DNA of 64,000 nucleotides from Blastomyces gilchristii SLH14081 (GCF_000003855.2 NW_003101679.1:3794889-3858888), one strand, 5' to 3'. Counted from the first letter of the stretch, positions 46,811 to 60,396 are shown. The notes: generated by a model not told the origin, from the letters alone. A program made the numbers and translations.

Positions 46811-49800
46811 TTTCTTTAGAAATTCCATCATTTTAACTACAATGTCTGAATTCAGTGCAGAATTCCTCATTCAGAATGAGAATCTCTGAAAATGAGTAAT
46901 AAAATGTTTGTTAAATACAATAATTCTATCTGAGAGAGATGAAAAGTGAGACAAATTCATTCTTTATAATATTTCAGTTGAAATTTTTGACTGTGAGAAA
47001 GAAATGCTGCTTCTCAAGAATGAATTAGAAGAATACAATTCTATTTAACTGAGAAAAGAGTCTGTATGACTAAATTCAATTAAGTTCAGACAAAGTAGAA
47101 GAAATGTCTCTGTTCTAGTGTATACAAAGATACTTAAACAATCAAGAATCTCTGAAGTAAGAGTAGCAGATTTGAAAATGAGAGTTCATGAATAAAAAGA
47201 CTCAAGAATGAATCTCAAAGCTTAAACACAGTGTTCAAACTGTCAAAGATATGAATACTTTGCAATCTCTTATTTCAGAGACTTAAAATACACATTCTGT
47301 GCTAGAGATTATAAAACTAGTGAGTATAAATATGAAACATGCTTAAAAAGAGATGAAATATGTTAATATACTCTGCTTAAATGCTTCAATTGCAAAGAAA
47401 AACATATATCTAGCTCAAAAGAATGTATATTTGCTTTAAGAACTTAGAAGAACTGAAGAATAGATAAAGCTCAAAGTAAATCTCAAACTGAAGAGAAAAG
47501 TCAAGCCAGTAAATCTACAACTATAAGCTTAAAAAGAAGAAACTCTCAACTATTTAAATCTTTAAACTTCAACTCTTCAGCTAAATGTAAATAGAATTTG
47601 AATTCTCAAACATCTATTAAGATTAGAGAATTGAGAAATGACTCTAATAATAAACTAGATAGAATATAAGCAGTTGAGATTCCTACTTTTTAAAATAGTT
47701 ATAATCTACTATCTGATGATAGTGATTAGATTCTACTCTATCTTCACTCTCTTTTAGTATGAATATACAACAAAAACAATAAAGAAAGTGTAAAAACTCT
47801 TCAAAAATCATATTTATTCAAAACAATATGAATAGAAACTCAAATTGTATTTATTCTTATGTTCAGATTGTATTTGAATAAAAAGTTAACTTTGTACTTC
47901 TTCAAGAATCAAACTTTGATGCTGAGTAAAAGTATATCATTTCTCATTCAAGCTATTACTGCTTTCTACCTGAAAAATCTAAGATAAAATCAAGAGTAGT
48001 GATTCATAAGAGAAAAAGAGTAAGATATCAATTTAATCTGAGATTTAATATCATATCTGACTCTAATATTCTAGGGAGTGATATTATAGATAAAGAGAAT
48101 GAGTTTGATACTATTCAACTCATAAATATCTATAATGAAAAGTCATTGAAAGAAAATATCAATATCTGAATAATTAACAGAGAATTTTTGAATATCACTC
48201 TCTTAAAAAACTCTATAATTGCAGAAGACTTCAATGCACATCATCTCTAATAAAACTCAGAATGAAGAAGAGCAGTAAGTGTAGATAAACTAATTAAATG
48301 AACTTTTAAACATTTAATAGATTTAGTTAACAAGTCTGATCAACAAACATTCTTTAGAAAAGACATGAAACAGAAATCTATTATAGATCTAACTTTCATA
48401 TCACAAAATCTAATTGAAAAAAGACTTATAAACTGATTTATTAACTAAAATGAAACCTCAGAATCAGATCATGAGATCATTCAATTTGATATTGAACTGA
48501 GTGAAAAATAAAGAAGTGAAAATCCTCTTCTCTCTAATCAGTATAACTTTGAAAAAGCTGATTGAAAAGCAGTTGAAGAAAGTGTAAAGCAGCTGAAATC
48601 TGAAAAGCAGAGTGAGCTCTATTGAAATCAAAATCAAGATATCTCAAATTAAATACTTAAGAATAGAGTAAAGCTAATTACATCTATTCTTCTAACAAGT
48701 ATTAGAGAGAATATTTCAAAGAAAAAGTCTTCTGAGTATTTCAAATCTTGATGAAATGAGAATATTACTTCTAAAAGAAAATAATTAGTCACTGCTAAGA
48801 GAGATTGAAAGAATAACTTAATATCTGATAAAGAGTTCAAAGCTATTTAAAATGAATATTTTTCAGATATTAAAAGAGTCAAAACAGACTGCTGGAACAA
48901 ATTTCTTGAAGAAGTATAAGAAAAAGAAGTTTTTAAAGCCTTTAACTATACTAAAACTAGAAGTGTAGCAAAGCTTTCAACCTTAGAATATGAATTTCAG
49001 AATGAATTATATACAGTAAACTATTTTAAGAAAAAGTATCAAGCTTTTATAAGAATTCTCTTTCAAAACTCATCATATTTAAAAGAGAAGAATATGTCAT
49101 TTCATGAATATATTGATGAAAATAACTGAGAATGATCTGAGCTTACATATAATGAAATAGAGTCAGCTATATTCTTAAGTACAATTAAAACTACTGCAGA
49201 ACCTGATTCAATCAATCACTTGATTATTTAAAACATATATTTCTACTTGAAGAATGAATATTTTGAGCTCTTTTTCAATCTCTTAAAAAATGATTATCAT
49301 TCTGAATGCTGAAGAGAAGCTACTGAAGTAATTCTTATAAAATTTAATAGAAAAGCTTTAATTTCTAAGTTATATAGAGTAATATCTCTGTTGAACTGTT
49401 TGAAAAGAATTCTAGAAAAGATAATAGCTACTAGATTATCTTTTATTAGCTCTATTAGTAATTCTCTTCAATTTAATGAACAAATGAGAGATAGAATCAA
49501 TGTTCTGCAATTGACACTGTTTTTTCAGTTATTCATAATATTCAAGTAGCAAAGTATGAAGATCTGGTCTCAACTGCAGTTTTTATTAATATAAAAGATG
49601 CATTTAATCATGTTTCAAAGTCTAAGATAATTCAAACTTTGAAGATGTTAAAACTGTCACTTTCTCTAATAAAATAAGTTAACTATTTTATGTCTAAAAG
49701 AATTATATAACTATTCTTTGATGAAATGAAATAAGATAAGACGGAGATAAAAATAGAAGTATTGTAAGAATCTTCAATCTCATCTGTTTTATTTGCAATA

Positions 49801-49812
49801 TACACTGTAATA
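46811..49812 (+). mobile_element. LINE copy 2, continuation (ORF1 3' half to mid-RT)
   Basis: Resumes the LINE broken at 24393: ORF1 second half with zinc knuckles (about 47230-47420), then ORF2 endonuclease and the first part of RT (INIKDAFNHVSKSK near 49590, SSISSVLFAIYT near 49800). It ends inside RT, where gypsy-1B sequence starts at about 49813. More decayed than the full-length LINE. It bridges the RT segment hidden by the 481-base gap in the other copy. Confidence 0.83.
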
Positions 49813-49957
49813 GATATATTAATGAACAATTGAAGAATCACGCGAAACAGAAGTTTCATTCATGAATAAAAGCATGTGAATCAGTATGGTAAACATCTGA
49901 TAACATTATCAAACATCTTGACATCCTGTTTCAAGACACTGTCATACAACAGAAAGT

Positions 49958-51763
49958 AGGTGCGTGGGTTCGAATCTCACCGCTGACACCTGCCACTTCT
50001 TACCCATGAAAGCCCTCATGTAATAGAGGCTGAGTCTAACTAGTAAGGCTTGGTACACAGTAGAACTCTCTACCGCAAGTCAAGTCACTAGTTAAGTGAG
50101 ATTCTGTGAACACTCATCAGAGCTGATATAAGATGTCAATGTCTCACTATTCTACTGTACACTCATCAAGGTTCCAACAATATAGAGTCAAGCCTAATAT
50201 AGTGATTATATACTACTTAAACAAGTCTCTAACTAGAGCTGTCATCAGAGCCTAGCTTTCTCTTAAATATAGAGAATGATTTTAAAAATCATCTGACTAG
50301 CAGATTTAGACATGTATCTAGATTCTAGACAGAGTACTCTGATAGACTAGAGTCTGTAAGCTCACTGCTAAGCTCTAATACTGATAGAGAGAACTGCAGT
50401 CATCAAGTCTATGATTAGTCTCTAACACAGAGTGAGATTATGACAGCTGATTAATAGATCTATGAGCATTTAATGAGACTGAGATCAGCAATCAGAAGCT
50501 TGATATATATGTCATCAAGTGAGCAGTGACAGTCACTAACTAACACCTCTGGAAATTAGTGGCTGGCCTGAGAGAACAGACGCGGTGATCAGTTAATTAT
50601 AGAGGGTTAAATGTAATTAGCTTAAGATGCATTCTGCAGGTGACTAGCGCCTGTAGAAGGCATGAATATTCTCTGATAGTCAAGCTGCTTTAAAAAGACT
50701 TAGAAATAGTCAGATTTATAATAATTAAATGACTCTTGAACTGATCTTAAACTCTGTTTTGAAAATTCAAAAGAGAGAAATACTGAAGCTGATAATTCAT
50801 CTACACTGAGTTTCTGCTTATATAAATATTCATAGTAATGAATTAGCTAATTCAGCTGTAAAAAAGAGTTTAGAATTAAATAGATCTATTCAAAAAATTA
50901 TGTCCTGATCTTTTATAAAGAGAAAAATAAAAAAATCTTGTTTAGATAAGTGAAATAAAAGTGAATAGAAATAAAAGAAGAGTATACATTATTCAAGATT
51001 TGAAATAAAACTCAAGTGAAAATCTTGTTTAATTAAATGTAAAAAGAAAATATTTTCATCTATACTACAGCTGAAACTAGAATATGACTATTTCAAATCT
51101 TATATACAAAGATTTGATGATAGATTTAATTCAATAGAATACTCATTCTGCAATGTAAATGAGAATTCTGAGTATATTATAATACACTGTGCATTATATA
51201 ATAGTATCAGAGTCAGATTGAAAGAGAAGTATAATCTAAATTAATTAAATATGAGATTCTTATTCTCAACTAAGACAGGAATTAAATACTTAATAGACTT
51301 TCTATCACAAACTCAAGCAGCTATAAGAAAATAGCTGAATTCAGAAATATCTGAATATGAAGAGGAGAAAATTGATCAGATATAGTCTGTTAAAACAGCT
51401 ATATACTATCTTTTAATAATTTGTTTTGTTATAGTCTCTCTTTACTTTATCTTTTTCTTTCTATTCTTTTCTATCTATCTATTTAATGTGTCTATCTTTA
51501 AGACTGTGTTCTCTTTTCTTTTATCATAATATTGTCAAATGATTTCAAAGTATCAGAAGATGTTAAAATACTGTATTTTATAAACAGTTTTTGTATTCTG
51601 AGCTGGAATTTTCTGATTTTACATATCTGAAATTGATGAATGTATAATAGTTAACTTTATAGATATAGGAAAAACTCTGAGAACTAAAAGTTCTCAGGTA
51701 GATATCATAGTCTCTGACTGCATACATCTATAATTGAAGAATAATAATAATAATAATAATAAT
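49958..51763 (+). mobile_element. Chimeric retroelement C (body fused to LINE 3' end)
   Basis: Flanked by a 10-bp duplication, aacagaaagt, at 49948-49957 and 51764-51773; gypsy-1A has the uninterrupted site (acaacagaaagtattg near 25433). It starts inside the tRNA-like head (gtgcgtgggttcgaatc, the B box), continues through the body to ctgtag (50651-50656), then LINE from the base matching about 39688, over 200 bases further than in A and B. Ends with stem-loop (51675-51698) and TAA tail. Decisive evidence that the fused structure moves as one unit. Confidence 0.92.
50657..51763 (+). pseudogene. LINE ORF2 C-terminal part in chimera C
   Basis: Decayed RNase H (the His-Trp-Val-Pro motif is altered), C-terminal Cys/His region and 3' UTR of the LINE. 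Many stops. It lacks the RT and endonuclease, so it cannot support its own movement. Confidence 0.82.
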
Positions 51764-51773
51764 AACAGAAAGT

Positions 51774-52540
51774 GTTAGATTGATTACAGAGTGCTTAACA
51801 GAGAAACACTTCTCTCAGAACATTCATTCCTGACTTTGACACTAAGATTTTAGAAGCAGATGATCAATCTTGAGAGAATTGAATAAAGATTAGTATGCTC
51901 AAGAAGGCATTAACTTTCGAACTCTTACAGACTCTTATAAGTGTAGACAAAGACCAGACTTATGAAGGTTTCTGTGCACAACTTCAGACATTGAATGACT
52001 GTCTTACCAAGCTCAAGAGTATACAGAACAGTGGCAGAAGATGTTACATTTCAATCACTCATACATCTACACCTGCGCTGATGAATAATAACAATGATGC
52101 AGATGCCATGAACTGAGTAGACTCAAATGTCTATGCACAAGCAAGGGTCTCTGCTGTTTGAACAGGCTTCTGAGTTCCTGGGATCACTTCTGAAGAAGTC
52201 ACTGATCAATGTCAATGAGAGATGTGCATCAATTGTAACTGATCAGAACATATCACTTTCAACTGCTAATCAGCCTATACACCTCCTCATTCAAAAGAAA
52301 GATCAATGCTGGCAGTCTGTGTCAATCACATTGTATTAGAGAAAGATTCAGAAGATAACTATGAGAATGCTCTGATAAAACAGAGAAAAGATTAGCTTCT
52401 GTTCAAATTCACAAGCAGGAGCTTGAAGAGATCAGACAACAACAATTTGAAGAGAAAATGATAATGAATGTGATTCTTGTATCTACTGTGATTGATACCA
52501 TGTATAATATGAGAGTCATGATAGACAGTGATCTATGCTA
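51774..52540 (+). pseudogene. Gypsy-1B gag (zinc knuckle) and protease start
   Basis: Better preserved than in gypsy-1A: frame 51895-52116 (MLKKALTFELLQTLISVDKD) is open. An intact-spacing knuckle C-I-N-C-N-*-S-E-H-I-T-F-N-C lies at 52225-52266. The retropepsin region (MIDSDLCYYAM) follows near 52520. The reading frame changes between these parts, consistent with a frameshift or decay. Confidence 0.75.
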
Positions 52541-55500
52541 TTATGCAATGATTAAATCTTCAGTCATAAGATATTACAACCTTCAGTGTATTCTCTTATT
52601 AAAACTCTGACTTCTCACAGAATTTGATAGATCAAAAGACTTTTGCACTCATTACATGATAAAACTAAACATAGATGTCAGAGAACATCAATGCAAAGAT
52701 GTCTATGCATATAAAGTTAATAATCTCAATTATAATCTTATATTAGAACTTGTCTGACTATCTGAATAAGACATCTTATTGAACACTTGAAACAGGAGTT
52801 TAATATTTCATAACAATGATAGAATTCATGAAGATGATATTCACAAGACTATGAATCTTACACAGATCTCTGTCAACACTTATAAAATGCTCTGAAAAAG
52901 AAGTCATTGTTAAAACTGCTGACAGAGTCACTGACAAAGTCACTGGCAGCAGAATCATGTATCAATCTATTTCACCAGTCTGGTCAATATCAAGAAAGCT
53001 CTAGAGAAGTTATCTCATGTTACAATGACAGATTCTCATACAAATCTCTCTCAACAATATCATGAATATCTAGATGTCTTTTAATAAGATAATAATGTTA
53101 CAAAACTACTCCTCTTATAAGGCCCAGGAGTGAATCACAGTATTTAGTTGAAAAAGAAGAATGATAAGAACTCTGAATCACTGTGAGACTCTCTTTATAA
53201 CATGTTCTGAGATAAACTTCTTCTTCTTTGAAAGACACTTAATAATCTATTAAATAAAGAATTCATATATATTAGCAATTTCTCTGCTGCAGCTTCTATT
53301 CTTTTTGCAAAGACATCAGATGAAGAACTCTGATTCTGTGTGAACTATTAAGAATTGAATAGATTAATCAAGAAGAACTGCTATTCTTTATCTCTGATCA
53401 ATGAAACTCTAGCTTGCATTGAACAGGCTCAATGATTTATAAAACTAGATATTATTACTGTGTTTCATAAGATCTGTATTACTGAAGAAGATGAGTGACT
53501 TACATCATTCTGAACATGATATAATCTCTTTGAATAAGTAGTCACACTCTTCACACTGGCTAACACTCTCAGTATATTTCAGAAGTATATCAACTGAGCA
53601 CTCTGAGATTTCCTTGATGAATTTATATCTGTATATCTCAATGACATTCTCATCTTCACTGATAAGTTCAGGAAAGAATATTAAGAATATATACAAAAGA
53701 TATTACAATAACTACAGGAAGCAGAACTACTGATAGACATAGAGAAGTATGATTTTAAAGTCAAGAGTATTAAATATCTGAGTTTTATCATAGAAGCTGG
53801 CAAGAGAATTTGAATAAATTCTGAGAAAGTCTTCATTATTCTTGAATGAAAAGCTTCATGTACTATGAAAGATGTACAAATTGTTATCAGATTTGCTAAC
53901 TTCTATTGATGATTTATACAAAACTTCTCAGATATCATGAGATCACTTACAGAACTTATCAAGAAGAACTCAGTATTTCAATGATCAGTGAATACTGATA
54001 CTGCATTTACACAGATAAAGAAGATATTCATTAATATATCTCTGCTAATAATATTTAACTCTGACTGTGAAACAGTTATTGAAGCTAACTTCTTTAACTA
54101 TGTTACAGAGAAAGCTATATTATAATATAATAATAAATATATCTGATAATTATACACCTTCATGTCTAAGAAGTTGAGTCTCACTGAATGCAACTATGAG
54201 ATCTATGATAAGAAACTTCTTGTAATTGTATTCTATCTAGAAGAATGAAACTCTGAACTCTGAAGTATCTCTGAATTTAAGATAATCACAGATCATAAGA
54301 ATCTCAAGCACTTCATAACTATCTGTAAACTTATCAAATGACAGATATGATAATCTGAGTTCTTAAGCTGCTTTCATTTTACAATACACTATTATTCTAG
54401 CAGTCAGAATTCAATGACAGATGCTCTCTTACAATGAGAGCAAGATATATCATTCAATGTAACAGATACTCACTAAATGAACTGAGAGCATCAGCTCTTG
54501 AATCTGAAGATACTAGTTGATCAAGATGAAACAGCTTATGATACTATATAAGCTTCTCTGATTAGAACTGTTACTGATATCTTAACTTCTCTTAAATATA
54601 TATTAGATTAACTATGACATACAGCAGCTTAAACTGATGAACCTCTTCAAGTACTTATTAAAACAGTATGATAAAAAGCATTCTAATTTCTCTCAGAAAT
54701 ATGTATAAGAACTAGTATCTCAGAATGTTCAATTGATGATAATAACACTCTATGATTTCATGAACAATACTGAGTTTCTCACTCTGAATTTTTATACATC
54801 TGAATAATGCAAGAGATGTATAATTTATATATAACTGATTATTCAGACTGTGAATAACTGTATTAAATGATCTCTCAAGAATTCTACTGATCTGAGATAT
54901 TAAACAGTATTAGATGCTTTATCTGAAACTGCAACTATTATTCTTTCATCATCTTATAAAAGAATTATAGAAAAGATCTGCTGAAATCACTTAATATCTC
55001 TGATAGAATCTGATAAGATGTGATAATTAACTTCACTATTACTCTCTCTGAGAGTAAGAATTGTAGAAATATTCTCATTATTATAAATTAATTGAGTAAG
55101 AATATAATATTAAAATCTTATAATAAGATAAATACTGAACAAGTTACTGAAGCTTTTCTACAGAGCTCATTCTATTAAATGTATGAATTACTGAGATCTA
55201 TAGTATTAGATTAGAGTTATTAATTTATAAGCACTTTCTAAACAAGAATCTGTCAAGTTCTCAAGATTATATACTGTTTATTAACTGTCTATCACTTTAA
55301 GACTGATAATACATCAGAATGAATAATTCAGACTGTAAAGAATTATCTTTATAAGTTCTATAATCACTTATAAGATGATTGATATAATCTTCTTCTATAT
55401 ACTGAAGTTACTATTAATAACTGAGATGCTGTTTCAACAGATATAAGCTTATTCTTTCTCATACACAGATATTATATCAAGATATTGAATCTTCTAGAGA

Positions 55501-56081
55501 TTATACATTTCATATTAAATCTTCACAGTTCAATTCAAATCACTGATAATATAGTGACAAAGCTCTGAGATACTCATAACTGACCAGAAGCCTTTATAAT
55601 GAGTACTAAACAGAATTAAGAAGATTTAACTAATGTTTATCAAGATCTCACTGAGTAATATCAGATAGAAGATCTGATATGATTGAATCTTAAGAATATA
55701 CAAATCACACACTTATCTTATACACTGAATTACTGTCATATTAAATATAAAGTAATAAAAGTTCTAGACAGTCATAATTACTATCTTAACACATTATCAG
55801 AGATTTACAATGTCTTTCATATAAGCTTGCTTTATCATACTGTCACTGACTCATTCTCTTCTCAACTGACTTCTCATTGACAGTTATCAGAGATTGTAGA
55901 AGAAGACAATGAACTTGAGTAAGAAATTGAAGATATTCTCAATGAGAGATCCTGTGACTGCAGATGATAATATCTTGTGAAATGCATCAGTTATAATTAC
56001 CTGATCTGAACCCTGAGCTCCGCATTATTTGAAACAGCAGCTCTTGACTGATGAGAACTGCTTCTGAAAAGAAGAGACTAA
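52541..56081 (+). pseudogene. Gypsy-1B pol
   Basis: Collinear with gypsy-1A pol. RT site reads VYLNDILIFTD (about 53633-53665, Asp to Asn). RNase H near 54080, H2C2 and integrase core 54830-55500, C-terminal frame 55683-55880 (KVLDSHNYYLNT) and the chromodomain region near 55920-56050. Inactive. Confidence 0.8.
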
Positions 56082-56359
56082 TGTGACGGGCTGCACCTGA
56101 TCAATCATATAGACTATTCTGTTACACTTCACAGATTCCTATCACTCCGATTCTCGGTCGCTGATCCTCAGCCAAAAACCTATAAAATTTCTATTCTTCC
56201 GCCCCGAAGCTCCACCACATACACCACCATGTACGCGTATAAATATCCACTCTGATTGTCAATTCCCACACTTTCTCTTTCTTTCCTTCTCTAACGTTTT
56301 TCACTTTGTTATATAAGACCTATATATTATACCAATCTATTCGGCGTAAACCTCTTACA
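56082..56359 (+). repeat. Gypsy-1B 3' LTR, little decayed
   Basis: 278 bp, TGTGACGGGC...TTACA. It keeps many CpG and CC/GG steps (ccgattctcggtcgctg, ttccgccccgaagc, tattcggcg) while the gypsy-1B interior next to it is heavily decayed. Confidence 0.88.
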
Positions 56360-56687
56360 TAGTCTCTCTTTACTGTACTTGTTCTTTTCTGTTCTTTTCT
56401 ATCTATTTAATATATCTATCTTTAAGACTATGTTCTCTTTTCCTTTATCATGATATTTTCAAATGATTTCAAAGTATCAGAAGGTGTTGAAATACTGCAA
56501 TTTATAAACAGTTTTTGTATTCTGAGCTGAAATTTTCTGATTTTGCATATCTGAAATTGGTAAATGTATAATAGTTAACTTTATAGATATAGGAAAAACT
56601 CTGAGAACTAAAAGTTCTCAGGTAGATGTCATAGTGTCTGACTGCATACATGTATAATTGAAGAATAATAATAATAATAATAATAAC
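56360..56687 (+). mobile_element. LINE 3' UTR remnant
   Basis: Starts at agtctctctttact (about 40454 in the full-length LINE) directly after the gypsy-1B LTR and ends in the TAA tail; stem-loop at 56599-56622. Probably the 3' flank of the LINE into which gypsy-1B inserted. Confidence 0.8.
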
Positions 56688-56689
56688 TA

Positions 56690-57268
56690 ACATACTTTGA
56701 GTTATTATGTATAAATTTCATAAGTAAAACTTAATACACTCAGTCATTCTGATTGTAATTAACAAAGTACTGTAGATACTGTTTTAATATACTTATTAAA
56801 TATTCAATCTAATTATCTGTGTGTTAATGAAAAGCTGTACTTAGGTCTAATAAGATCTTCAGTATAGTTATCAGATTAGATCAGAACTTCTCTATAAAGA
56901 TTAATTCTCTATCTGAGATAATATTCATAGATAACTCATACAACTGAATTATATTATAGATAAAGATATAAGTTAAATTCTTTAACTTTAAGTTTTTATA
57001 AGTGAGTATAAAGTGTATTATCTTGATGAAGTGATCTACTATCATTATCACACTGTTAAAACAGATATTATATATGTTCTTACTTTTAAAGAGACTTACA
57101 AGAGTGTTCATTTCTAGCTATTCTCAAGATTTCTACAGAATAAGTAGAGTAGTAAGTTCTTTATATAATCTGAATCACACTATTCATGAATTCTGATAAA
57201 TAGTATAAGAATTTACTATTTTCTTTATAAGTTCTCATATCTTTAGTCAGAAGTGTTTTCTTATAAGC
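56690..57268 (-). mobile_element. Gypsy-3, integrase part (split by gypsy-1C)
   Basis: A third Ty3/gypsy family. On the minus strand from 57268 it reads IRKHFWLK, then ELIKKIVNSYTIYQNS (second half of the H2C2 finger, Cys to Tyr), and the open frame 57111-56881 has IVDHFIKIIHFILTYKNL (core Asp) and NIISDRELIF (second Asp). The first half of the finger lies beyond the gypsy-1C insertion at 63302. Continues to the LINE tail at 56687. Confidence 0.82.
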
Positions 57269-57571
57269 TGTAAGAGATCTACGCTGAATAGATTGATATA
57301 ATATATAGATCTTATATAACAAAGTGAACAATGTTAGAAAAGGAAAAGAAAGAGAAAGTGCAGAAATCAGTGATTGAAGTGAATATTTATACACATACAC
57401 AGTGAAGCTTCAGGGTGAAAGAATAGAAATTTCATCCGTTTTCAGCTGAGAATCAGTGACTGAGAATCAGAGCTTTGACAGAGAATCAGTGACTGAGAAT
57501 TAGAGTCTCAGTAGAAATCTGTGAAGTGTAATGAAATAGTCTATATAATTGATTGAGTGCAGCTTGTCATA
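57269..57571 (-). repeat. Gypsy-1C 3' LTR with internal duplication
   Basis: 303 bp, longer than its partner because gagaatcagtgactgagaat occurs twice (about 57460-57510). Same family as the LTRs at 24394, 46536 and 56082. Confidence 0.87.
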
Positions 57572-60396
57572 TTAGCCTCTCTCTTCTCTGATCATGCATA
57601 GTTCTCATTGATCAAGAGCTGCAGTCTCAGATAATACAGAACTCAGAGTTCAGATCAGATGATTATAGCTGACTTATTTTATAAAGTATTATCAGTCATG
57701 ACTGTGAGATCTCTTATTAAGAATATTCTCAATCTCTCACTTAAGTTTATTATCTTCTTCTATAATCTCTGACAGCTGTCAGTTGAAAGTCAGTTAAGAA
57801 GAGAATGAGTCAGTAACAGCATAGCAAAGCAAGCTCATATGAAACATATTATAAATCTCTGACACAGTATCAAGATAGTAGTTATGACTGTCTAGAACTT
57901 CTATCACTGTGTATTTCACATAGTGATAATTCAATATATGAGATGAGTGTGTGATCTGTATATTTCTAAGATTCAATTATATAAGATCTTCTATCTTATA
58001 CTGCTCTATGAGATCTTATCAGATATTGACTTAATCTTCTTGATCTTGTTTAGTGCTTATCATGAAGGCTTCTGCTCAGTTGTGAGTGTCTCAGAGCTTT
58101 ATCACTATATTATCAGTGATCTGAATTGAACTGCAGAGGTTCAGTGTGAACTGTATAATCTCTAGAAGATTCAACACTTTCATGTAATAACTGTATATAA
58201 GAAAGAATGAGCTTACATCTATTGAAACAGCATCTCAGTCATTGATAGTAATCTTTATGTGTAGAAGAAGGTCATATCAATTATCTTATAAGTGATTACA
58301 GAACTTATAAAGATAATTCTTTATAGTCTGAATTGTCTGTTCTGATACATTATTGATCTCAAGGTAATAGACAGTTAACAAACAGCATGTAATCTTAAGA
58401 ACTTGATAGATTCTTATTCAGAGAGTGCTTATGAATTGACAGTCTCAATCTGATACTATAGATCTTGATAATTCATGTATCTAATAGAATGAGCTCTGTA
58501 GAAAAGCTTTGATAACTTATTTAGTATTTATTTTATCACAAGATTTTAATATTATATCTTTGCTCAATTGATTTATAATAATCAGAATATTTCTACAATC
58601 TTTGCTCTCAGAGAGATCAATAGTGAAGTTAATTATCATATCTTATCAGATTCTATCAGAGATATTAAGTGATTTCAGTAGATCTTTTCTACAGTTCTTT
58701 TATAAGATGATGAAAGAATAATGATTGTAGTTTTAGATAAAATGTCTGATACTATTTAATATCTCAGATCAGTAGAACTCTTGAGAGATTATTTAATACA
58801 GTTATTCACAATCTGAATAATCAGTTATATGAGAATCATGCATCTCTTGTATTATTCAGATGTATAAGAATTCAGAGTGAGAGACTCAGTGTTATTCATG
58901 AAATTGCAGAGTATTATTGTCATTGATTGAGTATTTTAAGATGTCAGTTCTTGTATATAGTTCTGAGAGAAATCAGAATGCTTCTTAACATACTGCATCA
59001 GTGAGTACTTAAAGAAGTTCATCAGTTTGAGCTGTTATATATCACAATTCATTCAGTGTAGGTTTGAAAGATATTCTGATCAGTGAAGTATGTATAGTGT
59101 CATAAGTGATCTCATCATAGTCAACTAATATCTTTGAATTCAAGAGTCAGTGTTCTCAGTTCACTTTATGTGTGTCTATTACATCAGATAATATATCTTA
59201 CTCTTGTTATAAGAGAGTATCTGTCATCAAGTTCTGACTGCTGAGGCAGTAGTGTATTATGAAATGAAAACAGCTTAATAGCTCAGATGATCACATCTGT
59301 CATTCAGTAAGCTTATAAGTGATAGTGAAGTGTTTAAGATTCTTATAATCTGTGATTATCTCAAACTTGAAGACACTTTGAAGCTCAGAGTCTCATTCTT
59401 CTAGACAGTGTACTATTATGAGAAGTTTCTTATCATAGATCTCATAGTTGTATTCAGTGACACTCAACTTCTTAGACATGAAAGTGTATAATTATAAGAC
59501 ATGTTTATTGTTATATTATAATATAGCTTTCTCTGTAACATAGTTAAAGAAGTTAGCTTCAATAACTGTTTCACAGTCAGGGTTAAATATTATTAACAGA
59601 GATGTATTAATGAATATCTTCTTTATCTGTGTAAATGCAGTATCAGTGTTCACTGATCATTGAAATACTGAGTTCTTCTTAGTAAGTTCTGTAAGTAGTC
59701 TTACAATATCTGAGAAGTTTTGTATAAGTTATTAATAGAAGTTAGTAAATCTGATAAAGCTTTATACATCTTTCACAGTATATGAAGCTTCTCATTCAAG
59801 AATGACAGAGACTTTCTCAGAATTTATTCAAATCTTCTTATCAGCTTCTATTATAAAACCTAGATATTTTATACTCTTATCTTCAAAATCACACTTATTA
59901 ATATCTATTGATAGTTCTGCTTCTTATAATTGTTGTAATACTCTTCACATATATTCTTGATATTCTTTTCTGAACTCATCAGTGAAGATGAAAATATCAT
60001 TGAGATATACAGATACAAATTCATCAAGAAAATCTCAGAGTACTTAGTTAATATACTTCTGAAATGTACTGAGAACATTAGTCAGTTCAAAGAGTGTGAC
60101 TACTCATTTACAAAGATTATAATATGTTTGAAATACTGTAAGTCATTTATCTTCTTCAGTGATACAGATCTTATGAAACACAGTAATAATATCTAGTTTT
60201 ATAAATTATTAAGCTTATCTGATACAAGCTAGAGTTTCATTAATAAGAGATAAAGAATAGCAGTTCTTCTTAATTAATCTGTTCAATTCTTGATAGTTTA
60301 CACAGAATTAAAGTTCTTCATCTGATTTCTTTATAAAGAGAATAGAAGCTGTAGTGAAAAAGTTACTAATATGTATGAATTTCGTATTTAACAGAT

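Larger units (their letters stand above)
49813..56359 (+). mobile_element. Gypsy-1B: 5'-deleted copy containing chimera C
   Basis: Starts inside gag (matches gypsy-1A from about 25297), so the 5' LTR and first part of gag are missing. It runs through gag, protease, RT, integrase and chromodomain to a 3' LTR ending at 56359. No TSD can be assigned. LINE sequence (mid-RT) precedes it and LINE 3' UTR follows it, consistent with insertion into a LINE followed by a deletion that removed the gypsy 5' end and the adjoining LINE sequence, or with recombination between copies. Confidence 0.75.

Noticed and set aside
56650..56690. TAA runs as ordinary microsatellites
   Set aside because: They always follow the LINE or SINE 3' ends and sit beside TSDs, so they are retrotransposition tails.
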